DNA of 64,000 nt from Synechococcales cyanobacterium CNB. Lineage in GTDB: Bacteria; Planctomycetota; Phycisphaerae; Phycisphaerales; UBA1924. Positions 10,581-19,957 of this stretch are shown here, piece after piece. The notes under the pieces were generated by a model. That model was not told where the DNA came from, made no database searches, and saw only the letters and a program-made list of their open reading frames with translations. The stretch spans positions 62,001-126,000 of the forward strand of contig SZOZ01000002.1 of NCBI GenBank assembly GCA_030263455.1. The letters run 5' to 3'. The position numbers and the translations under genes were made by a program. How positions within the stretch are numbered: the stretch's first letter is position 1; the number at the start of each line of letters is the position of its first letter.

Positions 10581-11396
10581 ATGGCCGGCATGCCGCGTGA
10601 ACCCGAAGCCTTCGCCGAGAGGGTCGCCACCCTCCTGCGCGAACTCCACCCGGGCGTGAAGATCCAACTCTCAGGCCCACGCGAGCTCCTCGTCAACGGC
10701 CGCCGCCTCGACCTCGAAAACGTCTACCGCATGGTGGCCACAGAGCCGAACCGCGGCGACGAGATCGTCCGGCACTACCTCGAGCAGCTCTTCGCCGAAG
10801 ACGCCGTCAACGCGGTCACCATGACCCTCGACTTCGCCAGACCCCGGATCATGCCGCGCATCCAGCCCGAGTCCATCTTCGACCACCTCGATCGGCACAT
10901 GGTCGCCCACGTCCCCTTCGTCAACGGCACCGTCATCGTCTTCGTCACCGACCTGCCGCAGATGACCGTCAGCATCACCACGGAGCAGACCCTCCGCTGG
11001 GGGCTGGACATCGACGAGGTCGAGCGGATCGCCCGCGCCAACCTCCAGCACTACACCTCCGAACTCGAGGTCCAGTTCATCGAGTCCAAGGAGGGGGGCC
11101 GGGCCGCGATCGTCTCCGAGCAGGACGGGTACGACGCCGCCCGCCTGCTCCTCGGCGGCCTGTGGGAGCGCCTGGCTCCGCAACTCGGCGGCGATTTCCT
11201 CGTCGCCACACCGGCGCGCGACATGTTCATCGCCCTCTCCCGCGACCCGCGCGAGTTCGTGGACCGCGTCGGCGGCCGCGTCGCCCAGGACTACCGCCGA
11301 CTCCCCTACCCCATCACCAGCGACTTCTTCTACGTCACCCGCGACGGCATCGCCGGCACCCGCACCGACCGCGACGCCAACGGCGAAGCGGCATAA
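10581..11396 (+). CDS. DUF1444 (YtpQ-like) protein
   Basis: A 271-residue soluble protein with the DUF1444 layout: an N-terminal [11 protein letters not shown] helix, a short NLEN-type turn (DLENVYRMV), the central RIMPRIQPE segment, [12 protein letters not shown], and a C-terminal [12 protein letters not shown]. The length is nearly identical to Bacillus YtpQ (about 268). The family has no established function. The start is ATG 10581 with AGGAGA spaced 5 bases upstream. Earlier in-frame starts are rejected because their translation is Arg/Trp-rich and lacks a ribosome site. The amidotransferase gene follows in the same direction after 37 bases. Confidence 0.85.
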   Translation: MAGMPREPEAFAERVATLLRELHPGVKIQLSGPRELLVNGRRLDLENVYRMVATEPNRGDEIVRHYLEQLFAEDAVNAVTMTLDFARPRIMPRIQPESIFDHLDRHMVAHVPFVNGTVIVFVTDLPQMTVSITTEQTLRWGLDIDEVERIARANLQHYTSELEVQFIESKEGGRAAIVSEQDGYDAARLLLGGLWERLAPQLGGDFLVATPARDMFIALSRDPREFVDRVGGRVAQDYRRLPYPITSDFFYVTRDGIAGTRTDRDANGEAA

Positions 11397-11433
11397 GCCG
11401 ATATGGTCGCGCGGTCACCTACCCTTGCCTCTG

Positions 11434-12069
11434 ATGATCCTCCTCATCGACAACTACGACTCCTTCACCTGGAACCTCGTCCAGCGGCTCGGCGAGATCG
11501 ATCCCGCCATCGTGCTCGGGCGCGACCTCGTCGTCGTCCGAAATGACAAGATCACCCCCGACCAGGCCGACTCGCTCGACCACGGACGCGGGCCGGATCG
11601 GCTCATCATCTCGCCCGGCCCCGGATCACCCGACGAGGCGGGGGTCTCCGCCGAGATGATCCGCCACTACGCCGGACGCATCCCCATCCTCGGCGTGTGT
11701 CTCGGGCACCAGTGCATGGGTGCGATGCACGGCATGCCCGTCGTCCGCCACGCCCTTCAGATGCACGGGAAGACCAGCCTCGTCCATCACGACGGACGCG
11801 GCGTCTTCCGCGGCCTGAGCAACCCCTTCGTCGCCACGCGCTACCACTCGCTCATCGTCCGCGCCGATGACGCACCCGCACCGGGCTGGGAGGTCTCCGC
11901 GTGGACGGAGGACGCCACCGGACCCGGCGGCTCGCCCGAGCGCATCGTCATGGGCCTGCGCCGCGTCTGGGGCGGCGACGCACCACCCCTCGAAGGCGTC
12001 CAGTTCCACCCCGAGAGTTTCCTGACCGACGAAGGCCCCATGCTCCTGCGCAACTTTCTCGAAGCCTGA
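11434..12069 (+). CDS. Class I glutamine amidotransferase, anthranilate/aminodeoxychorismate synthase component II
   Basis: The 211-residue GATase domain supplies ammonia from glutamine to an anthranilate- or aminodeoxychorismate-synthase partner. It opens [13 protein letters not shown], the standard TrpG/PabA start. It has the oxyanion segment [11 protein letters not shown], the nucleophile Cys in GVCLGHQ near residue 90, and the His-Glu of QFHPES near residue 193. TrpG and PabA cannot be separated by eye and no trpE/pabB lies nearby, so it may serve both pathways. ATG 11434 is used; the TTG at 11425 gives three extra residues. Confidence 0.92.
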   Translation: MILLIDNYDSFTWNLVQRLGEIDPAIVLGRDLVVVRNDKITPDQADSLDHGRGPDRLIISPGPGSPDEAGVSAEMIRHYAGRIPILGVCLGHQCMGAMHGMPVVRHALQMHGKTSLVHHDGRGVFRGLSNPFVATRYHSLIVRADDAPAPGWEVSAWTEDATGPGGSPERIVMGLRRVWGGDAPPLEGVQFHPESFLTDEGPMLLRNFLEA

Positions 12070-12128
12070 CCACGTCCACCTGGATGCCCGCTGTCCACAG
12101 TCCAGTGTCCCCGGTACCCTCCTCAACC

Positions 12129-12572
12129 ATGATCCACCCCGCCCCGACCACGAAGATCGACCCCCGCCACGCTCGTGGCACGCTGCTCGAACTTCGGCCC
12201 GAAACGGCCACCAAGCCCGCGTTTGCCGTCATCACCTATCCGAACACCCGCTACGAACTACACCTGGTCCCACGGTCCGGAATCACGACGCCGCCGGGCA
12301 AGCGGATCGTGGGAACCATCCACGCTCTGGCGAAACGCATCGACGAGGTCGGCACGGGCGGGCGGTACGTCGAGCCGGTCGCCGGGCGGCCGCGCCGGGT
12401 GCAGGGCATCATCGTCGCTGTCGAGCCATCGACGAACGAGATCGTGGTGAATGCGGGCGTGCCGATCCACTGCCGACCGACGGACCCTCGCCAGAAGGCG
12501 ACGGACTTCCGCGAGGGGCAGTTCGTGAGCTTCGACGTGATGGAAGGGACGGAGTTCGCGCCGCTCGTCTGA
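12129..12572 (+). CDS. Conserved hypothetical protein
   Basis: A 147-residue protein starting at ATG 12129. I do not recognise a named family. It is basic at the N-terminus and beta-rich, with evenly spaced Val/Ile-Val pairs. There is no signal peptide or membrane segment, so it is likely cytoplasmic. Its final part (GQFVSFDVMEG) resembles small beta-barrel ends. It is 59 bases after the amidotransferase and converges on the superoxide dismutase gene with 3 bases between stops. Confidence 0.7.
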   Translation: MIHPAPTTKIDPRHARGTLLELRPETATKPAFAVITYPNTRYELHLVPRSGITTPPGKRIVGTIHALAKRIDEVGTGGRYVEPVAGRPRRVQGIIVAVEPSTNEIVVNAGVPIHCRPTDPRQKATDFREGQFVSFDVMEGTEFAPLV

Positions 12573-12575
12573 CGC

Positions 12576-13226
12576 TCAGCCGCGTGCCTTGGCGTACAAC
12601 TCGCCGACCTTCGCCCAGTTGACGATGTTCCACCACGCCGCGACGTAGTCGGGTCGGCGGTTCTGGTAGTGCAGGTAGTAGGCGTGCTCCCAGACGTCGA
12701 GGCCGAGGATCGGCGTGCCGGTGCATCCGGCCGCATCGCCGATGGCGTCCCGCATCGCCGGGTTGTCCTGGTTCGCGGTGGAGCAGACGCTGAGTTTGCC
12801 GCCCTTCTCGACGCAGAGCCACGCCCAGCCGGAGCCGAAGCGCGTGGTGGCGGCGGCGGCGAACTTCTCCTTGAACCCGTCGAACGAGCCGAAGGCCGAG
12901 GTGATCGCGTCGCCCAGCGCGCCGCCGGGCGTTCCGCCCCCCCCTTTGCCCGCTGGCGCCATCACCTGCCAGAAGAGCGAGTGGTTCGCGTGCCCGCCCG
13001 CGTTGTTGCGTGCCGCCGTTCGACGATCATCCGGCACCTCCCGGAGGCGGCGGCAGACCTCCCACGGGTCGCTCACGGCCGCGAGCGGCGTGCCTTCGAG
13101 CGCCTTGTTCGCGTTCGCGACGTACGCAGCGTGGTGCTTGCCGTGATGAATCTCCATCGTGCGCGCGTCGACGTGCGGCTCCAGGGCCGCGTGCGGGTAG
13201 GGCAGGTCGGGCAGCGTGAAGGCCAT
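12576..13226 (-). CDS. Fe/Mn superoxide dismutase
   Basis: A 216-residue enzyme that converts superoxide to peroxide and oxygen. Metal ligands are visible: His27 in EIHHGKHH, a His in [10 protein letters not shown], and the Asp and His of LDVWEHAYY near residue 170. The start is ATG 13226 with GGGAGG 5 bases upstream; a longer frame to 13295 lacks a ribosome site. No signal peptide is present, so it is cytoplasmic. A Gly-rich insert (KGGGGTPGG) follows the second ligand. Fe versus Mn use cannot be decided from the sequence. Confidence 0.95.
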   Translation of the reverse strand: MAFTLPDLPYPHAALEPHVDARTMEIHHGKHHAAYVANANKALEGTPLAAVSDPWEVCRRLREVPDDRRTAARNNAGGHANHSLFWQVMAPAGKGGGGTPGGALGDAITSAFGSFDGFKEKFAAAATTRFGSGWAWLCVEKGGKLSVCSTANQDNPAMRDAIGDAAGCTGTPILGLDVWEHAYYLHYQNRRPDYVAAWWNIVNWAKVGELYAKARG

Positions 13227-13750
13227 GTGATCCTCCCGGGAGTTGATTGCCGAATGAAACACGAACAGGTCGTCTGGGCCGAAAATGAGGGCCACCCACT
13301 TGTGTTTGCGCCGATTCTAGGTACACTGGGAGTCCTCTCGGCCGGTGTGTCGAGCGGCAGGGATGCTCGTTCGGTCAGCCGAGAGTCTGTTGCCACGGCG
13401 AACGGAATCAGGTGGGACCGGCGGGGCGGAGTACCCGCGGGCAGGGAAGTGCTTCGGCGTCGCGGCTGCACGGCTCGTGCGGGGTTGTTTTGATCGATTC
13501 TAAATGCTGGTTGGAACAATCGGCTTCCCAGGCCGTAAGAAATGCGACCGGGTGTGTTTTCCCGGGATGGTGGTACGGGGCGTGGGGATGCCCCGAGAAA
13601 ACACCGGGCGATTGACCGCCCGGTTCGTGGGATACCTTGGCGGATGGTGCCGCCGGGGATTGGGTAGAGGCCCGCGCGGCAGGAGGTCGGGCGGTAACTG
13701 GTGGGAGCACAGATTGATCCGTCCGGCCCGGCCGGGCGAAGGGTAAGAAG
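13227..13750. other. Long divergent intergenic region sod/sigma factor
   Basis: 524 bases with no supported gene, between two divergent start codons. Two weak rightward promoter-like pairs are seen: TTGTGT-N16-TACACT at 13300-13327, and TTGACC-N15-TACCTT at 13612-13638. The second would give the sigma-factor mRNA a leader of about 100 bases. Neither is strong. The region is less GC-rich around 13490-13560, which fits a regulatory zone. Confidence 0.4.
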
Positions 13751-14866
13751 ATGCGGAACGTCACAGGCAGGAAGCTGAGTCCCCTCGAGCAGGTGCGTCG
13801 TCGCCACCGCGTGGGTGTGGTTGCGCCCGCCCAGGGGCGGGCCGAGGGCAAGGCTGCGCCCACCCGCCGGCTGAGCGTCGAAGACGAGCGGCTGCTGAAG
13901 CACCTGCTCACGCACGAACAGGACTTCATCGACAGCCCCGTCTTCTACGAGACGGACGCGGACCGGAAGATCTACGACGACGCGCCGGACATCCAGAAGC
14001 CGGACACCAGCTGGTATCACCCCGTGATGGACGACATCTCGTCCGCGCGGGGGCGCACGGTGAAGAGCGCGCAGCAGGTCATCCTGACCGGAGCGGAGGA
14101 GCGTGTGCTCTTCCACCAGTTCAACTACGCGCGTTATCGCGTGTGGAAGCTCCAGCAGGAGATCTGGTCCAGCCCCGCGCGTCAGCCGACGCCCGAGCAG
14201 GCGGCGGAGGTTCTGGCGTGGCACCGCAAGGCCGACCGCATCCGCGAGCAGATCGCGGAGACGAACCTCGCGCTGGTGCTGGCGATGGCGAAGCGCACCC
14301 GCATGAGCGAGGTGGACTTTGCCGACCTCGTCAGCGAGGGCAACATGGCGTTGCTCCGCGCCGTTGACAAGTTCGACGCCGGCCGCGGGTACAAGTTCTC
14401 GACCTACGCCTGCCGCGCCATTCTCAAGGCGTTCAGCCGCCAGGGCATGAAGCTCTCGAAGTACCGCCAGCGTTTCCCGACGGACTTCGACCCGAAGCTC
14501 GAGCGGTCGAACTTCGTGGAGGCCAAGCGGGAGAACTTCGAGAAGGATGCCGCCGAGGAGGTCAAACGGATCGTGGTCGAGAACCGCGCGGACCTGACCG
14601 ACGTCGAACGGACGGTGATCGAGCACCGCTTCGGGCTTGAGTCGGGCGACGGTGAGAAGCCGATGACGCTCGAACAGGTCGGTCAGATCATCGGTGTGAC
14701 CAAGGAGCGCGTCCGCCAGATCCAGAACAAGGCGATGGAGAAGATCCGCCTGACGCTGGAAGCGGGCTTCCTCGGCAACCGTCCCGAAGAGGAGCCTCCC
14801 GGCCCAGAGGACGGCGACGAAGAGGCCAACGGCGAGACGCTCGAAACCCCCGTCGGCGCGGAATGA
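13751..14866 (+). CDS. RNA polymerase sigma-70 family factor
   Basis: A 371-residue sigma factor. Region 2 is clear: NLALVLAMAKR, then FADLVSEGNMALLRAVDKFD and the 2.3/2.4 helix GYKFSTYACRAILKAFSRQ. Region 4 is clear near residue 310-335: LEQVGQIIGVTKERVRQIQNKAM with a helix-turn-helix. A basic N-terminal 40 residues and about 100 residues of linker precede region 2. I do not see a canonical region 3 between regions 2 and 4. The acidic Glu/Asp/Gly tail is unusual. It is either a planctomycete-specific group 2/3 factor or a divergent primary-like factor. Confidence 0.9.
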   Translation: MRNVTGRKLSPLEQVRRRHRVGVVAPAQGRAEGKAAPTRRLSVEDERLLKHLLTHEQDFIDSPVFYETDADRKIYDDAPDIQKPDTSWYHPVMDDISSARGRTVKSAQQVILTGAEERVLFHQFNYARYRVWKLQQEIWSSPARQPTPEQAAEVLAWHRKADRIREQIAETNLALVLAMAKRTRMSEVDFADLVSEGNMALLRAVDKFDAGRGYKFSTYACRAILKAFSRQGMKLSKYRQRFPTDFDPKLERSNFVEAKRENFEKDAAEEVKRIVVENRADLTDVERTVIEHRFGLESGDGEKPMTLEQVGQIIGVTKERVRQIQNKAMEKIRLTLEAGFLGNRPEEEPPGPEDGDEEANGETLETPVGAE

Positions 14867-14893
14867 CGCCGGTGGTTCCGACGAATGCCCCCG

Positions 14894-14925
14894 CGGCCCT
14901 GCCCCACCCGGGCGGGGCCGCTTTC
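14894..14925 (+). terminator. Probable terminator after the sigma-factor gene
   Basis: A GC-rich stem (CGGCCCTGCCCC pairing with GGCGGGGCCG, imperfect) ends in a short CTTTC run. It lies 28 bases after the stop at 14866 and before the PilT-like gene. Confidence 0.45.
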
Positions 14926-15086
14926 ACGCGCGAACACCGGGGAACCACCCCTGCATCCCACGCGAACCGGCATCGGGTGCGAGCCGCCGCGGGCGGTCTT
15001 CCAGCGCCTTTCCCGTCGCCGCAAGCCGCGTCAACGGCTAATCTACAGGCTCCCCGTGACGCGGGGTGCCGGAGGAGCGAACGCCC

Positions 15087-16244
15087 ATGACCGTCCACAC
15101 GGACGCCCAGACCGACGCATCGCACGTGGGGCACGTTGCCCTGCCCACGAAGAAGAAATCCGACCCTCATGCCACGCGCTGGGGCAAGTTCCTGCAGGCG
15201 ACCATCAAGTTCGAGGCCTCCGACCTCATCATGAAGACGGGGCAGCAGCCGAAGATCCGCCTCCGCGGCGCGCTCAAGGCGCTCGACACACCGATCGTCG
15301 ATGAGGACGAGTTCTGGAAGATCGCCCGCGCGATCCTCACCGAGGAGCAGCTCGAGGATCTGCACCGATTCGGCTCGGTGGACTTCGCGTACGATTACGA
15401 CGAGGCGTGCCGGTTCCGGGTCAACCTCTTCATGGCACGCGGGCGTCTCTCGATCGCCGCCCGTCGCATCACGAGCAACATCCTGCCCTTCGAGGGCCTG
15501 CACCTGCCCGCGGTCATGGGCCAGATCGCGCTCCAGCCGCAGGGGCTGGTGCTGCTCTGCGGCGTGACCGGCTCGGGCAAGTCCACGACCATCGCGTCGA
15601 TGCTCGACTACGTGAACCAGCGCAAGCCGGTCCACATCGTGACGATCGAGGATCCGATCGAGTACCTCTTCACCGACAAGGTGGCGACGATCAACCAGCG
15701 TGAGATCGGCATCGACGTGCTGGACTTCAAGATCGCTCTTCGCGCGCTGGTGCGTGAGAACCCGGACATCGTGCTGATCGGCGAGATGCGCGACGCCGAG
15801 ACCTTCGAGGCCGCCCTCATGGCCGCCGAGACGGGACACCTCGTCTACGGCACGATCCACGCAAGTTCGACGACGCAGACCTTCAGCCGCATCTACGGCC
15901 TGTTCGAGCAGGACGAGGTCGAGGGCATCCGCAAGATTCTCGCCTACCAGATGCGGGCGTTCGTGTACCAGAAGCTGCTCCCGACGCTCCACGAGAACAT
16001 CCACCGCATCCCCGCGATCGAGATCCTCATCAACGACGCCGTCGTGCAGAAGTTCATCCTCGAGGGGCGCGAGGGCGAACTCCGCGAGTACCTGAACTCG
16101 ATCGAGGCGCGCCAGCGCGGCATGGTGGACTTCAACCAGTCGCTGGTCGATCTGGTGGAGAAAGAGTACATCCACATGCGCGTTGCCATCGACGCCTCGC
16201 CGAACGTTGACGAACTGATGATGCGGCTCAAGAAGCTCGGCTAG
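15087..16244 (+). CDS. PilT/PilU-like type IV pilus retraction-type ATPase
   Basis: A 385-residue ATPase of the GspE/PilT family. Intact motifs are Walker A GVTGSGKST, the Asp box TIEDPIEYLF, Walker B NPDIVLIGEMRD and the His box THASS-like GTIHASS. The N-terminal PAS-like domain contains SDLIMKTGQQPKIR, typical of PilT/PilU. In pili this family powers retraction. No pilin or PilC gene is in the window. The start is ATG 15087 with GGAGGAG at 15071-15077. It is first of a three-gene unit with a GspE-like pseudo-ATPase and a CvpA-like membrane protein. Confidence 0.92.
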   Translation: MTVHTDAQTDASHVGHVALPTKKKSDPHATRWGKFLQATIKFEASDLIMKTGQQPKIRLRGALKALDTPIVDEDEFWKIARAILTEEQLEDLHRFGSVDFAYDYDEACRFRVNLFMARGRLSIAARRITSNILPFEGLHLPAVMGQIALQPQGLVLLCGVTGSGKSTTIASMLDYVNQRKPVHIVTIEDPIEYLFTDKVATINQREIGIDVLDFKIALRALVRENPDIVLIGEMRDAETFEAALMAAETGHLVYGTIHASSTTQTFSRIYGLFEQDEVEGIRKILAYQMRAFVYQKLLPTLHENIHRIPAIEILINDAVVQKFILEGREGELREYLNSIEARQRGMVDFNQSLVDLVEKEYIHMRVAIDASPNVDELMMRLKKLG

Positions 16245-16306
16245 CCGTGCAGCACCCAGGCCCGCGCGCCGAACGGCGGGCCTCCACCACGAAGGAACTT
16301 CCAGCG

Positions 16307-18067
16307 GTGAGCGCACCAACCGACTACCTCGCGGCGTTCGACGCATCGGACGCCCCCGGCACGCACGCGTTGTTCCTCGCGCAGCAGGCCTATCTCCTCG
16401 TCTCGCCCTGGAAGCCCGTTCTGCTGCTCCTGCCCTTCGTCGCGTGGGCCTGGCTCATCTCGTCGGTCTACGACAAGCATGCCGCACGCTTCCACCTCGG
16501 GCGAGAGAAGTGGGCAGCCATCCACCTCTGCCTCGGCGTACTCGCGATCGTCGTTGCCCTTGCGATCCCGATGAAGAGCGAGTTGTCGTTCTGGCTCGGG
16601 TTCCTGCTCGAGATCGTCGTGCTCGGCATCAGCGTCGCCGTCTTCCCGCTCCTGACCAACAAGGACGAGCGCGTCCCCGAGCAGCACCGCCTGCGCCTCG
16701 ACTTCTCCAAGATGGCCGAGGCCCGGCGTGCGAAGAAGGAGACCAAGCAGATCGGCTCCTCGGAGATCATCGTGCGGCTCCCGGACGGCAAACCGATCCC
16801 CGTCCCCGAGTCCGATTCACCCGAGTTCCAGGTCCGCGTCGCTGCCGAGCAGATCGTCCTCCGCGCTCGCGAAGCCCGCGCCGCCGAGATCGACCTCGCA
16901 CCCGGGCGCGACGGTTCGTACGTCAGCGTCTTCCTCGTGGACGGCGTGCGCACCGCCGGCGGCACCACGCCCGCCGCGGACGCCGTGAAGATCATCGATT
17001 TCTGGAAGTCCGCAGCCGGGCTGGACGTGAACGACCGCCGCCGCAAGCAGACCGGCCACTGCTCCTACGACCGCAACGAGGAGAAGCACAAGCTCCGCGT
17101 GCGGACGGCGGGCGGGCAGGGGGGCATGACGCTCAACCTGCTCTTTGACCCCGAGAAGGCCGTCCGGCGCAAGGCCGATGAGCTGGGGCTGCTCGACCAG
17201 CAGGCCGAGGAACTGCGCGCCATCGTCGAGGACGGCAAGGGTGTCGTGCTGGTGGCCGCCATGCCCGACGGCGGGGGCACGACGCTCATCTACTCCCTCA
17301 CGCGCATGCACGACGCCTACACGACCAACGTGCAGACGATCGAGTACGAGACGCAGGGCGTCATCGAGGGCGTCCGCCAGAACGTCTTCGACCCGACGAA
17401 GGAGGGCCAGGAGTTCTCCACGCTCGTGCGGTCGATCATGCGTCGCGACCCGGACGTCGTGAGCGTCACCGAACTGCCCGACGCTGCGACCGCCAAGGAG
17501 ATCACCCGCGCCGACCAGGACCGCACCCGGACCTACGTGCTGCTCCGCGCCAACGGCGCGCTCCCGGCCGTTCAACTCTGGATGAAGGCCGTCGGCGATC
17601 CGGCCGCCTCGGCAGGCTGCCTGCACGGCGTCGTCGCCGTCCGGCTCTGCCGCAAACTCTGCATCAACTGCCGCGTCGCCTACCAGCCTTCCGCGGACAT
17701 GCTCAAGAAACTGGGGCTGCCGGCGGACAAGGTGAAGCAACTCTTCAAGAAGGGCGGCCAGGTGCTCATCAAGAACAAGCCCGAGACCTGCCCCGTCTGC
17801 CAGGGTGTCGGGTACGTCGGGCAGGAAGGGTTGTTTGAGGTCTATCACCTGGGCGACGCCGAGCGCGACCTCATCAAGGGCAATAACCTCGCCGGTCTGC
17901 GCGCCGAACTCCGCAAGAAGCAACTGCCGACCATCCAGCAGGCCGCGCTGCGCAAGGCCATCGACGGCATCACCAGCGTCGAGGAGGTCGTGCGCGTCAC
18001 GACCGAAGCCAAGCCCCAGCAGGAGAACCGGCCACCCGCCGACGCCGCCCAGCCCGCAGGAGCCTGA
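16307..18067 (+). CDS. Membrane-anchored GspE/PilB-like protein with degenerate nucleotide site
   Basis: A 586-residue protein starting at GTG 16307, with GAAGGAA upstream. Residues about 30-135 hold three hydrophobic membrane segments, unusual for this normally peripheral family. The rest aligns with GspE/PilB. In place of Walker A (GPTGSGKTT) it has PDGGGTT at 320-326, so the catalytic Lys is Thr325. The Asp box reads TIEYETQG, and Walker B reads PDVVSVTELPD. The zinc tetracysteine is intact (CRKLCINC then CPVCQGVGY). It is probably a non-hydrolysing partner of the upstream PilT-like ATPase. It lies 62 bases after that gene and 3 bases before the next one. Confidence 0.85.
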   Translation: MSAPTDYLAAFDASDAPGTHALFLAQQAYLLVSPWKPVLLLLPFVAWAWLISSVYDKHAARFHLGREKWAAIHLCLGVLAIVVALAIPMKSELSFWLGFLLEIVVLGISVAVFPLLTNKDERVPEQHRLRLDFSKMAEARRAKKETKQIGSSEIIVRLPDGKPIPVPESDSPEFQVRVAAEQIVLRAREARAAEIDLAPGRDGSYVSVFLVDGVRTAGGTTPAADAVKIIDFWKSAAGLDVNDRRRKQTGHCSYDRNEEKHKLRVRTAGGQGGMTLNLLFDPEKAVRRKADELGLLDQQAEELRAIVEDGKGVVLVAAMPDGGGTTLIYSLTRMHDAYTTNVQTIEYETQGVIEGVRQNVFDPTKEGQEFSTLVRSIMRRDPDVVSVTELPDAATAKEITRADQDRTRTYVLLRANGALPAVQLWMKAVGDPAASAGCLHGVVAVRLCRKLCINCRVAYQPSADMLKKLGLPADKVKQLFKKGGQVLIKNKPETCPVCQGVGYVGQEGLFEVYHLGDAERDLIKGNNLAGLRAELRKKQLPTIQQAALRKAIDGITSVEEVVRVTTEAKPQQENRPPADAAQPAGA

Positions 18068-18070
18068 CCC

Positions 18071-19858
18071 ATGTTCATGAGCCTTCTCGCCATCGCCGTC
18101 ATCGGCCTGCTGGGCTACATCTGGATGACCCGCGGGTTCTTTTCCGCCCTGATCCACATGGTCTGCGTCATCATCGCGGGCGCGATCGCGTTCGCTTTCT
18201 GGGAGCCGCTCTCCCACCTCATCCTCGCCAAAGGCCCCGAGGACCGGAAGTTCACGGCCTTCGTGCTCGGAACCGCGTGGGCGTGGGGGCTCGTGCTCCC
18301 CTTCGCGGCGTCGCTCGCTCTCCTCCGACTCGGCGTGGACAAACTCATCCCCGCGAACGTTCAGGTCCAGTCCACCGTCTCCTACGTCGGCGGGGCGGCG
18401 TGCGGCGCGGTCTCGGGCGTCATCACCGCGGGCATCCTCGTCATCGCCCTCGGGACCATGCGCATGTCCTCCGACTTCCTCGGCTATCAGCCCATCCGGT
18501 ACCAGGGCGAGAGCCTGCAGCGCACCGGAGGCCTGATCGTTCCCGTCGATCGCATCGTCGGCGGCCTCTACGGACACCTCTCCGAATCCGCGTTCCGCAC
18601 TGCCCGACCGCTCGCGCGGTGGTACCCGGACGTCTCGCACACCGCCGCCGTCATGCGGCTCACCGACCGCCAAGGCCGCGCGAAGAACTATGCCAGACCG
18701 GCCGAGTTCGAGATCATCCGGCGCTACCGCGTGGGTGGTGAAGGGGTCGGCGTCGTCGATCTGCTCCGCGATTCCTGGGGTGTTCGCCCTCACGACGCGA
18801 AGATGCTCGACGGCAAGCCCTATCCCCCAGGCTCGCGCATCGAGGGGATCGTGATCGACTTCAAACCGGGCATCAAGGAGAAGCACGGCCAAGTCGTCAT
18901 CGGCGAGGGACAGATCTGGATCGTCGCCGAGAACGCGCAGACGGGCGACCGCATGAATATCCACCCCGTCGGCGTCGTGGCGAAGGCCGCTCCGGGCGAC
19001 ATCGCCTTCGGACGCTTCCGCTTCGATTCGGAAGTCTTCGTCGCCTCAGCGGGTGCGGCCCTCGAGCCGATGGGCTTCGAGTTCGTCGTCCCGCCGGGCT
19101 ATGAGCCGATCGCCGTCTACGTCCGCAACATCCGGCGCGAACTGACCGGCGGCAATGTCGCCACGTACCGCACCGCCGCGGACCGCGACCGCGACGTGCC
19201 CTCAGGCTCGATTCTCAAAACCGGGGGCGGCGGCGGCCCGCTCGACCGCTCCATGGCGACGACGATCGGAACCGGACGCCAGAGCGATGAGGCAACTCGC
19301 GCCGCCGGCATCACCGACGTCAACAACCTCGTCGGACGCTACGTCATCCAGAAGGGACGCGAGAAGGGCCTCCAGATCGGCGAGAGCAACGGCATCATCG
19401 GCGGCGAGGAGAAGTTCTCGCCCGCTGAACTCCAGGGCGGGAACACCATCGATCGCCAGTTGCAGGTCCGCACCTTCGAGGTCAACCGCGGCACGGTCAT
19501 GGTCCAGGTCGATGTCGGCCGCGGCCGACCCGCGAGCGTGCTCTCACCCGCTGCCGCCGCCGCGGACCGCAACGACCCGCCCTTCCTCGTGGACGCTCAA
19601 GGCACCCGCTACCCGGCCGTCGGCTGGGTCTACGAGGACAACGAACTCGTCTTCATCCGCTACACGCCCGGCAAGCCCGTCCGCGGCATCTCCGAACTCC
19701 AGGAGAACCGCGTGATGATCTCCGCGAGCCGGCCCGACCAGAAACTCACCCTGCTCTTCCTCTGCGATCAGGGCGTGGACCTCTCCGCTTTCGCCATCGG
19801 CGACAAGGCCATCGTCGTCCTCGACCCGCCGATGAAACTCGAACGCACGCAGCGTTGA
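18071..19858 (+). CDS. CvpA-like multi-pass membrane protein with large C-terminal domain
   Basis: A 595-residue protein. Four hydrophobic segments occupy roughly residues 1-130, with the pattern of CvpA family proteins (G-Y-I-W-x-x-RGFFSALI, then G-x-x-x-G-rich helices). About 460 soluble residues follow, containing an RxxxYxRPAEFEIIRRYR stretch and several short beta-rich blocks. No catalytic motif is recognised. It begins 3 bases after the pseudo-ATPase stop, so they are surely co-transcribed. The assignment to CvpA is tentative; the protein may be specific to planctomycetes. A perfect terminator hairpin follows. Confidence 0.75.
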   Translation: MFMSLLAIAVIGLLGYIWMTRGFFSALIHMVCVIIAGAIAFAFWEPLSHLILAKGPEDRKFTAFVLGTAWAWGLVLPFAASLALLRLGVDKLIPANVQVQSTVSYVGGAACGAVSGVITAGILVIALGTMRMSSDFLGYQPIRYQGESLQRTGGLIVPVDRIVGGLYGHLSESAFRTARPLARWYPDVSHTAAVMRLTDRQGRAKNYARPAEFEIIRRYRVGGEGVGVVDLLRDSWGVRPHDAKMLDGKPYPPGSRIEGIVIDFKPGIKEKHGQVVIGEGQIWIVAENAQTGDRMNIHPVGVVAKAAPGDIAFGRFRFDSEVFVASAGAALEPMGFEFVVPPGYEPIAVYVRNIRRELTGGNVATYRTAADRDRDVPSGSILKTGGGGGPLDRSMATTIGTGRQSDEATRAAGITDVNNLVGRYVIQKGREKGLQIGESNGIIGGEEKFSPAELQGGNTIDRQLQVRTFEVNRGTVMVQVDVGRGRPASVLSPAAAAADRNDPPFLVDAQGTRYPAVGWVYEDNELVFIRYTPGKPVRGISELQENRVMISASRPDQKLTLLFLCDQGVDLSAFAIGDKAIVVLDPPMKLERTQR

Positions 19859-19901
19859 GCGACCCCATTTCATCCGGGCCTTTCCTGCCCCCGCATGGAT
19901 A

Positions 19902-19934
19902 AACAAGCCCCCCGCTCGGCGCGGGGGGCTTGTT
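19902..19934. terminator. Bidirectional terminator
   Basis: A perfect 14-bp stem (AACAAGCCCCCCGC at 19902-19915 with GCGGGGGGCTTGTT at 19921-19934) and a 5-base loop. It lies between the convergent CvpA-like gene and rplI and can serve both strands, with AA/TT ends rather than long T-tracts. Confidence 0.85.
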
Positions 19935-19957
19935 CGTCACGGTGCCGGCCCTGTCGA

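Noticed and set aside
15066-15086. Earlier GTG start for the PilT-like gene
   Set aside because: It would place the GGAGGAG ribosome site inside the coding region. ATG 15087 is at the right distance from it.
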